Positions 1-5,199 of a stretch of 7,707 nt of DNA are shown here, in pieces (the first letter of the stretch is position 1; the number at the start of each line of letters is the position of its first letter). This DNA comes from Deltaproteobacteria bacterium (GTDB taxonomy: Bacteria > SAR324 > NAC60-12), in assembly GCA_002707655.1 (NCBI GenBank), contig PANO01000028.1, positions 1 through 7,707 on the forward strand. Reading direction: 5' to 3'. A program made the position numbers and the translations under genes. The notes below the pieces were generated by a model. It ran no database searches, was not told the origin of the DNA, and saw nothing but the letters and a program-made list of their open reading frames with translations.

Positions 1-425
1 TTTGCCTGCCAATCGTCAAACAAACCCCGCATATAAACCATTGAATCGGCACTGCCCTCAATAAATTCTGAAGGGTAGCCTATGTCCTGCTGTTGTTCAT
101 AGATTGTGGCAATATCAGAATGCATTACTTCCGGGCTGATCTGCATGTAGCCCACCGGGTGGTAGCTGTAGGCTTTGGGATCGCTCTCCCAGACCTCGAC
201 GCTGTGTGCCATCAATTCACGCATCGCAGGCTGGAAATAATTGTTCCGCACAACTCCGCATGCAATTCCGGATGCACCTGACCCAATACCTGATTTGTCG
301 ATCACCAGGATGTCCTTGCCGCTGCCAAGGCCGCGCTGCTTCAACTCCAGCGCAAGGTGGTAGGCGGTGCTGAGTCCGTGAATCCCAGCACCGATTATCA
401 GATACTTGGTGGAATTGGGTACCAT
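1..425 (-). CDS. FAD-dependent oxidoreductase, DAO/sarcosine-oxidase-like (partial; C-terminus outside window)
   Basis: The reading frame is open from an ATG at 423-425 to the window edge and gives the first 141 residues. The N-terminus has a classic Rossmann dinucleotide-binding motif, GAGIHG (residues 12-17), after a beta strand, followed by an STAYHLA helix. The acidic end of the second strand (VIDK, D43) and a GASG turn (50-53) complete the FAD-binding signature of the DAO family (glycine oxidase, sarcosine oxidase, dimethylglycine dehydrogenase types). Known members oxidise the C-N bond of secondary or tertiary amino acids and pass electrons to oxygen or an acceptor. The substrate cannot be named because the substrate domain lies outside the window. 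No signal peptide is seen, so it is probably cytosolic. The start is supported by a GAGGAG ribosome binding site at 431-436 with a 5-base spacer. It is transcribed away from the GNAT gene. Confidence 0.9.
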   Translation of the reverse strand, partial: MVPNSTKYLIIGAGIHGLSTAYHLALELKQRGLGSGKDILVIDKSGIGSGASGIACGVVRNNYFQPAMRELMAHSVEVWESDPKAYSYHPVGYMQISPEVMHSDIATIYEQQQDIGYPSEFIEGSADSMVYMRGLFDDWQA

Positions 426-456
426 ACTCTCTCCTCAGGATGAATGGGTTTGAAAA

Positions 457-484
457 TGCCACCAATCTTAGCTCAGGGGTGGCA
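457..484. promoter_or_regulatory. Perfect 7-bp inverted repeat in the divergent spacer; possible operator
   Basis: TGCCACC (457-463) and its exact complement GGTGGCA (478-484) are separated by 14 bases. The element lies in the spacer shared by the oxidoreductase and the acetyltransferase, about 30 bases before the oxidoreductase start. A dyad there could be an operator for one or both genes, but no regulator gene is nearby. The rest of 426-654 shows no clear sigma-70 promoter. Reading from a TTG at 502 or an ATG at 577 would extend the acetyltransferase into it, but that extension does not look like the family. A regulatory role is inference. Confidence 0.3.
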
Positions 485-654
485 AGTTAGGGTGACCTAT
501 TTTGCCCTCCAGTGCAATCCGGAAGCGAGCTTTCGCCCGACAGTTTCTCCATAAAAATCAACTTCGTTCCGCAACGATGCGCTGGGGTTCTGCTTGCCTT
601 TGGCTCCGCCTACTCATTAAAGTGGGTATTTTCGCTTTTTCCTCGAACGTCCAC

Positions 655-1602
655 ATGCCGCAAAACCCCGAAGCTCATATTCGAGCATTCTCCGAAAGTG
701 ACACAAAAGCTGTCGTTGAGCTTTGGACCGCCTGTGACTTGACCCGTACGTGGAATCATCCGGAAAAGGATATTTTCCGGAAACAGAAAATGCAGCCGGA
801 ACTGTTTCTCGTCGGGGTGCAGAACGGTCGGATTGTCGCCTCGGTGATGGCTGGATTTGACGGACATCGAGGCTGGATCAACTACCTTGCCTCACATCCG
901 GATTATCAAAAACAGGGTTGGGGTCGCCGGATAATGGAAGCCGTAGAAGCCGAACTGCGGAAATTCGATTGCCCGAAAATCAATCTGCAGCTGCGAGTTT
1001 CTAACTCCACGGCCCAAGCTTTTTATCGCCGTATCGGCTACACCGAAGACGCCGCCCTGAGCTTTGGCAAACGACTGGAGTTCGATTCCACAGCATCCCG
1101 CAACTCCGGCGGCTCCGGAACTGGAGGGGGCCTGATCCGCAATGAGTGGCGTCCGGGAGACCTCGGAGCCATTGTGCAGATGCACGGGTTACTTTACGGG
1201 CAGGAGTTTGGGTTTGACACCACCTTTGAATTGTCCATTGCTGCGGCACTTGCCGAATTCGCGCAAACCCGGAACCCGCACAACCGGATTTGGATTGTCG
1301 AGAAAGAGGGGCAAGTCCGGGGGTCGCTCGCCCTTGAGGGTGTGTCTGAGCAAGCCGCACAACTGCGCTGGCTGCTGCTGCATCCGGACCATCGGAGGCA
1401 AGGCTTGGGGCGCAAGCTGGTCACGGAAGCCTTGGAGTTCGCCCAGTCCTCCGGGCATGAATCCGTGTTCCTTTGGACGGTGGATGCGTTGCAACCCGCC
1501 GCTCGGCTTTACCAGTTGCTGGGTTTCCGAGTGGCAGAGGAACGCTCAGCAACCGTCGGCGGCCAGCAAGTCACCGAGCAACGTTATGCACTGAATTTTT
1601 GA
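655..1602 (+). CDS. Two-domain GNAT N-acetyltransferase: YpeA-like domain fused to a MarR-associated-type GNAT domain
   Basis: This 315-residue protein has two complete GNAT folds, each expected to bind acetyl-CoA. Residues about 8-142 resemble E. coli YpeA: IRAF start, LWTACDLTRTWNHP, AGFDGHRG, and an acetyl-CoA loop QKQGWG (85-90), then AFYRRIGY and LSFGKRL. A flexible stretch of Ser and Gly (151-159) follows. Residues about 161-315 resemble the GNAT half of MarR-GNAT fusion proteins: RPGD, HGLLYGQEFGFD, a second acetyl-CoA loop RRQGLG (247-252), LWTVDALQPAARLYQLLGF and a closing YALNF. Both domains keep the Tyr (Y124, Y286) often used as general acid. Acceptor substrates are unknown. The frame is also open from a TTG at 502 and an ATG at 577. 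I chose the ATG at 655 because YpeA homology begins only seven residues later and the upstream translation is unlike the family, although no good ribosome binding site precedes it. It converges on the GST gene, with 28 bases between stops. Confidence 0.85.
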   Translation: MPQNPEAHIRAFSESDTKAVVELWTACDLTRTWNHPEKDIFRKQKMQPELFLVGVQNGRIVASVMAGFDGHRGWINYLASHPDYQKQGWGRRIMEAVEAELRKFDCPKINLQLRVSNSTAQAFYRRIGYTEDAALSFGKRLEFDSTASRNSGGSGTGGGLIRNEWRPGDLGAIVQMHGLLYGQEFGFDTTFELSIAAALAEFAQTRNPHNRIWIVEKEGQVRGSLALEGVSEQAAQLRWLLLHPDHRRQGLGRKLVTEALEFAQSSGHESVFLWTVDALQPAARLYQLLGFRVAEERSATVGGQQVTEQRYALNF

Positions 1603-1630
1603 AACGCGGATTTAATGGGAACCCGGACGC

Positions 1631-2251
1631 TCAGGTCACGGGAAGCATAACGTGTTTCCCGTAGGACGAACGGATTTGGAGCCGTTCATACCAAGCGTGA
1701 ACTCCTAGTAATTCGTCGCGTTCGATGTCGAGATTGTACCAGCGGTAAACGAGTGCCCCGGCAGGGATGTCGCCCATCGAGAACTCGTTTCCAGCAACGT
1801 AATCCTGTTGTTGAAGGTGGCGGTCCAGCAGGCCGAACAGTCGGTTGCACTCCTTGATTCCTGCATTGATCGCCTCCCAGTTGCGCTTTTCCGGAGGAGT
1901 ACGCACCAAACCCCAGAACGGTGGAGTCATTGCCGGGAGCAGTTCCGACACGGTCCAGTCCATCCACTGCTCTGCGGTGAAGCGCTGTTGCGGGTCGTCC
2001 GGGCACAAGGTTCCAGTGCCATAGCAATGTGCAAGGTAGCGCACGATCACGTTACTCTCCCAGAGCGACCACTCCCCATCTTGCAGCAAGGGGACTTTAC
2101 CGTTGGGATTGAGCGCGAGGTACCAATCCTCGGTGTTCTTTCCAAAAACAAGTCCGGCATCCAACCGCTCAAAGCGCACCCCCACCTCAGCAGCGGCCCA
2201 GACGGCCTTCTGTACATTCACGGAATTGGCGCGTCCCCAAATTTTCAGCAT
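1631..2251 (-). CDS. Glutathione S-transferase family protein
   Basis: A 206-residue protein of normal length for cytosolic GSTs. The N-terminal thioredoxin-like domain (about 1-77) begins MLKIWGRANSVNVQK, with the S10/N12 region where bacterial GSTs of this type activate glutathione. It has the cis-proline of the glutathione site (V53-P54) and the WES motif (E65, S66) that contacts the gamma-glutamyl group. The alpha-helical C-terminal domain (about 88-200) carries the conserved N-capping box, S158 to D161, in FSMGDIPAG. Family members conjugate glutathione to electrophiles or act as peroxidases or disulfide reductases; the substrate cannot be told. The frame is open further upstream to 2416, but the family N-terminus fixes the ATG at 2249-2251. 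That start is 19 bases after the OmpA-domain gene stop, so the two are probably one transcript. Only a weak AAGAG-like ribosome binding site precedes it, so its translation may depend on the upstream gene. Confidence 0.92.
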   Translation of the reverse strand: MLKIWGRANSVNVQKAVWAAAEVGVRFERLDAGLVFGKNTEDWYLALNPNGKVPLLQDGEWSLWESNVIVRYLAHCYGTGTLCPDDPQQRFTAEQWMDWTVSELLPAMTPPFWGLVRTPPEKRNWEAINAGIKECNRLFGLLDRHLQQQDYVAGNEFSMGDIPAGALVYRWYNLDIERDELLGVHAWYERLQIRSSYGKHVMLPVT

Positions 2252-2270
2252 GGTCAAAGCTCTTTGGTCA

Positions 2271-4130
2271 TTAAAGTGTGGGATCGGAGTACACCTCCAC
2301 CCGTCGGTTTGCCCGATGCGCCGACCGATCCATGCCCAGCACCGCTGGTTCGCTGGAACCCTTGGAGGACACGGTGGCAATCCGATCCGGGTCAATTCTC
2401 GCCTCAACCAAGGCATCCATCACGGAAAGCGCCCGCCGCAAGCCCAGCTTGGCGTTGTTGTCCTGCTTGCCGTACTTGCTGAAAATCCGCCGATCGGTGT
2501 GACCAATGACATGAATGGACTGTCCCGGATTGTCCTTCATGCATTGTGCGCTTTGCTTGATCGCCTGCTTGGCGGCTTTGGTGAGTTTGAATCGCTTTGG
2601 CGAGAACAGCACCGTGAACGCACAAGTGTCGTGATTGTACTGCGGAGGTGTGGTTGTGGATTGCAACTCAAGCTTACGGGCGACCAGCAATCCAAACTGG
2701 GTTTGTGATCCTGCTACCCTGCGTGAGAGGTGCAGCAGTTGGTAATGATGGCCCTTCACCCCCCACTTGAGCTTCACCAACTCAAAATCCTTCAGGTTGG
2801 GTTGGGCGAAATAAACCGACGTTTTCGGAAGGTTGTTGACCTCCAGTTTGAGCTGGTTGGAGCGGTCCACCATTTCAGAGTACACGCTCACCAGCGGTCG
2901 TCCAATCAGCTGGATCGCCTGGCTGGTGTCGCTCGTGAGTGCGTTGCTGCGCAGCCCAAGCAAGACGGGCTGGAGTTCGCCGATCTTGGAGGAATCTGTC
3001 CGCAACACTCCGTCTTCCGCCATCAGGAAGCGTTCCAGCCACATCACCTTCTTGCTCCGGAAGTGAGCTGCGTAGTTCGTCAGTACGTCGTCCATCTTTT
3101 GGAACGCGATGTCTCCCTGTTCAATCTCCTTGCGCAGGTTCCCAATGTCCTGCTGCACTTGCTGCTCTTCCTGACCCAGCTTGGCGAGGTCTTCGCCAAA
3201 CCCGGACTTGAGATGCTCGTAGTGCGAGAGGGCATTGTTGAAGGCTTTCAGCACTTGGTCATTGTGAACGGCCAGCGAGGAGAGTTCTCCCTGTGCCCAA
3301 GCCTCCAGCCGATTATCTTTGATCTGCTCCTGCTGGAGGTAGGCAAGCAAGGCATCTGCGTCAAAGAAGGTGAGTGCTTCCTGCCCGTCAAGAGTTCCGG
3401 ACAGGCCCACCTGTTGTTCGACATATGGAAAAACGTCAATGCGGGCGAAGAGGTAGACAAACTCGCTGATGTCCTTGTTGAGCCGTGAGATGTTCTCGGG
3501 GTAAAGAAAATTGACCTGAAAGCGCCCGGACTTGAAGGGAAACGAACTGCCGGTGGAGTAGCGTTCGGAAACGGCGCTGATGGCGATGCCTCCGGAGTTT
3601 TTGAAGAGCGTGTCGTCCTGCACCAGTGCTGGGAGTTTCTGGACAAGATCACTGGTGAGTTGGCTCCGGATGACCACCAGAACCGAAAAACTGGTGCTGG
3701 TGAGCGATTCCAGAAATTTCTGCTTCTCCTCCTCAATCCGTGCAATCTGGTCACGGTAGCGGTCTATTTCCTCAAGCAGGCTGGCGTGGTAGGGTTGGAG
3801 TTGCTCCAGCACTGCCTTACGCGCCCGGATGGTGAGTCGGGCTTTGCGGGCACTGGCCACCGCACGGCGGTACTCGCGCTCCAATTCCCGGAGATTGCGG
3901 GTCCACTCTTGGCCGGCGCTCACCACACGATTGAGCCATTCCTCTTCCAATTGTGGTGCCACGCCAAAGCCGTTCGCATTGACCTGCGAGAGCATCTGCT
4001 GCTCGACGAGGTGCCGATAAGATTTTGAGCCGTCTTTGGAAACCGGTAGCCACTCTTGGGCAAAACCAGAAAAGCTCCAGAGTTGAAAGATGATCAGAAT
4101 CGAGAAGAGTGCTTGGATGCCTCTAGTCAT
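2271..4130 (-). CDS. Exported coiled-coil protein with C-terminal OmpA-like peptidoglycan-binding domain
   Basis: This 619-residue protein begins with a Sec signal peptide (MTR, a hydrophobic core over residues 5-23, and a likely cut after A24 in GFA-Q). Residues about 61-144 are highly charged and heptad-like, very probably a long coiled coil. A mixed alpha/beta stretch (about 145-285) matches no family I recognise. A second charged helical region covers about 289-349. The C-terminal 120 residues are an OmpA/MotB-type domain (PF00691 family): FTVLFSP, VIGHTD (541-546), LGLRRALSVMDAL and RANRRVEVY near the end. D546 and R566 match the pair that holds the diaminopimelate side chain in OmpA. 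It is therefore likely periplasmic and tied non-covalently to the cell wall. It has no beta-barrel and no lipobox. The start at 4128-4130 is fixed by the signal peptide and a strong ribosome binding site; the frame is open further upstream to 4208. The GST gene follows closely. Its specific role is unknown. Confidence 0.88.
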   Translation of the reverse strand: MTRGIQALFSILIIFQLWSFSGFAQEWLPVSKDGSKSYRHLVEQQMLSQVNANGFGVAPQLEEEWLNRVVSAGQEWTRNLRELEREYRRAVASARKARLTIRARKAVLEQLQPYHASLLEEIDRYRDQIARIEEEKQKFLESLTSTSFSVLVVIRSQLTSDLVQKLPALVQDDTLFKNSGGIAISAVSERYSTGSSFPFKSGRFQVNFLYPENISRLNKDISEFVYLFARIDVFPYVEQQVGLSGTLDGQEALTFFDADALLAYLQQEQIKDNRLEAWAQGELSSLAVHNDQVLKAFNNALSHYEHLKSGFGEDLAKLGQEEQQVQQDIGNLRKEIEQGDIAFQKMDDVLTNYAAHFRSKKVMWLERFLMAEDGVLRTDSSKIGELQPVLLGLRSNALTSDTSQAIQLIGRPLVSVYSEMVDRSNQLKLEVNNLPKTSVYFAQPNLKDFELVKLKWGVKGHHYQLLHLSRRVAGSQTQFGLLVARKLELQSTTTPPQYNHDTCAFTVLFSPKRFKLTKAAKQAIKQSAQCMKDNPGQSIHVIGHTDRRIFSKYGKQDNNAKLGLRRALSVMDALVEARIDPDRIATVSSKGSSEPAVLGMDRSAHRANRRVEVYSDPTL

Positions 4131-4135
4131 TGGGG

Positions 4136-4142
4136 CTCCTTT
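4136..4142 (-). promoter_or_regulatory. Ribosome binding site of the OmpA-domain gene
   Basis: On the minus strand AAAGGAG lies 5 bases before the ATG at 4128-4130. It settles the start in favour of the signal-peptide Met over the in-frame upstream codon at 4208. Confidence 0.75.
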
Positions 4143-4241
4143 GGACAGCGGGTTGGTGCCGGGGCAATGAAAAGCAAATCCCATTCCGGAAGATGCAGGA
4201 TACACCAAACTCGTGTGAAAGGAAAACCCGTTTGTGCTGGA

Positions 4242-4412
4242 CTAGATTTGGCGGGTGAACGTTTGTCCGGAAAGGGACTGGTTGCGGAAGCCACCCTGCG
4301 CGTTGTAGCCGATGGGCTTCTTGCCGCGCTGGAGGGCGCTGAAGATGAGCATCCCCCGGAGAACCTGACTGGAGGTCTCCGAGGGGTCTGGAGAAGTTGA
4401 AGGTGCAGACAT
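4242..4412 (-). CDS. Small uncharacterised protein (56 residues)
   Basis: I do not recognise this protein. It reads from an ATG at 4410-4412 to TAG at 4242-4244; an in-frame TTG at 4430 would add six residues. Apart from the first few codons, third positions are mostly G or C (for example the run CTC ATC TTC AGC GCC CTC CAG CGC GGC AAG AAG), as in the neighbouring genes. The overlapping frames look much less gene-like, so real coding is likely. The protein has a Ser/Pro/Thr-rich first 15 residues and a short amphipathic stretch (about 17-27, VLRGMLIFSAL). A basic turn with GKKPIGYNAQGG follows, then a polar tail ending FTRQI. There are no cysteines, membrane span or signal peptide. No clear ribosome binding site precedes it. 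It sits between the hydrolase and the OmpA-domain gene on the same strand. The rest of the 4131-4492 gap shows no other gene and no clear terminator. Confidence 0.5.
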   Translation of the reverse strand: MSAPSTSPDPSETSSQVLRGMLIFSALQRGKKPIGYNAQGGFRNQSLSGQTFTRQI

Positions 4413-4492
4413 GAGGGTCGGAAAATCCAAACACGTTTCTTGGTTGCTTGTCGCTCAGGCTGTTGCAGGGAGAGTGCCACGTCCGGGCACCT

Positions 4493-5116
4493 TCAAGGAA
4501 CGTGTTGTTCAAGCAACGGCTCCAGATGGCGCAGCATCGTCCGGGCGATGATCTGGTGTCCGTCCGGGTTGGGATGAATGCCGTCGCGCAAGTTCTTGTC
4601 TGGAAGCCCTCCCACGCCTTCCAGCAAAAACGGGAGCAGCACGATCTCATGCGTTTCCGCGAGTTCCGGGAAAGCGTTGCGGAAGGTGGTGGTGTACTCC
4701 GCTCCGTAATTCTTCGGCATCTGCATCCCGGCGAGCAAAACAACCATCCCACGCTCTTTGGCAAAGGCAATCACCGCACCCAGATTGCTCTTCATGCGCT
4801 CCACGCTGAGGCCGCGTAGCCCGTCATTTGCACCGAGTGCGAGGATGAGGAAGTGCGGTTTGATGCGGGCGTACCACTTCAGGCGCGAGAGCGCACTAGC
4901 ACTCGTGGAACCGCTAACCCCACCGTTGATCATCCGGATGGAGTAATTTTTTTGCAAAAGCAGTTGCTCCAGCACCGCAGGGTAGGCTTCCGTTTCATCA
5001 ACGCCAAAGCCCTCTGTGAGCGAATCCCCCAAGGCGAGGATGCGGATTTGCTCGGCAGCCAGCCCTGTCGTTCCGGAAAAAACCAGAACGCCCAGCAGCA
5101 GCACAACCCAGACCAT
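4493..5116 (-). CDS. tesA: Secreted SGNH/GDSL hydrolase, TesA-type arylesterase/lysophospholipase
   Basis: The family hydrolyses thioesters, aryl esters and lysophospholipids in the periplasm. All SGNH blocks are present. With the ATG at 5114-5116 as residue 1, these are GDSLTEG with nucleophile S32, the oxyanion Gly in GGVSGS (G69), GANDGLRG with N97, and DGIHPN with D178 and H181 of the triad. The motifs GANDGLRG, MPKNYG and LLPFLLEGV closely follow E. coli TesA. Residues 1-21 form a hydrophobic export signal ending GLAA. The frame is also open to a TTG at 5203 that overlaps the helicase stop (TTGA), giving 236 residues. I prefer 5116 because the 207-residue product matches TesA (about 208) and because the extra segment translates a heptamer repeat. 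Against it, the short form lacks a basic residue before its hydrophobic core and has no clear ribosome binding site. A TTG at 5155 behind AGGAG is a third option. It is probably co-transcribed with the helicase. Confidence 0.87.
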   Translation of the reverse strand: MVWVVLLLGVLVFSGTTGLAAEQIRILALGDSLTEGFGVDETEAYPAVLEQLLLQKNYSIRMINGGVSGSTSASALSRLKWYARIKPHFLILALGANDGLRGLSVERMKSNLGAVIAFAKERGMVVLLAGMQMPKNYGAEYTTTFRNAFPELAETHEIVLLPFLLEGVGGLPDKNLRDGIHPNPDGHQIIARTMLRHLEPLLEQHVP

Positions 5117-5132
5117 CCAGAAGGCAGAACAA

Positions 5133-5181
5133 AACCGACAACCAACAACCGACAACCGACATTCTGGCTCCTGACTCCTGA
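5133..5181. repeat. Heptanucleotide tandem repeats: two adjacent tracts, seven 7-base units
   Basis: On the plus strand four units run from 5133 to 5160: AACCGAC, AACCAAC, AACCGAC, AACCGAC. One ATTCTGG unit (5161-5167) follows, then two copies of CTCCTGA (5168-5181). All seven units share the same 7-base phase, so this is a compound short tandem repeat of 49 bases. It lies between the helicase stop and the preferred hydrolase ATG. Heptamer repeats of this kind are known from intergenic DNA in several bacteria, for example the STRR repeats of cyanobacteria. On the minus strand the CTCCTGA units read TCAGGAG and look like ribosome binding sites. Unit number could change by slippage. Confidence 0.85.
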
Positions 5182-5199
5182 ATACTTTTTCTAAAATCG

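Noticed and set aside
502..654. N-terminal extension of the GNAT fusion from TTG 502 or ATG 577
   Set aside because: The translated extension looks unlike the YpeA family, whose homology begins just after the Met at 655. No ribosome binding site supports the upstream codons.
1638..1662. Inverted repeat ACGGGAA / TTCCCGT near the convergent GNAT and GST stops, as a bidirectional terminator
   Set aside because: The loop is 11 bases, the arms lie inside the GST coding end, and no T-tract follows on either strand.
2730..3488. 252-codon plus-strand frame inside the OmpA-domain gene
   Set aside because: It is antisense to a gene with a clear signal peptide and conserved domain. Its Leu/His/Val-rich translation is typical of a reverse-complement shadow.
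2271..4130. OmpA-domain protein as a ZorB/MotB-type motor or Zorya defence component
   Set aside because: The N-terminal hydrophobic segment looks like a cleavable signal peptide and lacks the acidic residue of proton-channel stators. No ZorA/MotA partner is adjacent.
4056..4400. 114-codon plus-strand frame antisense to the OmpA-domain start and the small ORF
   Set aside because: It overlaps well-supported minus-strand coding, has no recognisable family features and no ribosome binding site, so it is probably a shadow frame.
4474..4490. Small hairpin GTGCC / GGCAC just after the hydrolase stop, as a rho-independent terminator
   Set aside because: The stem is only 5 bp and the following bases are not T-rich, so chance is a sufficient explanation.
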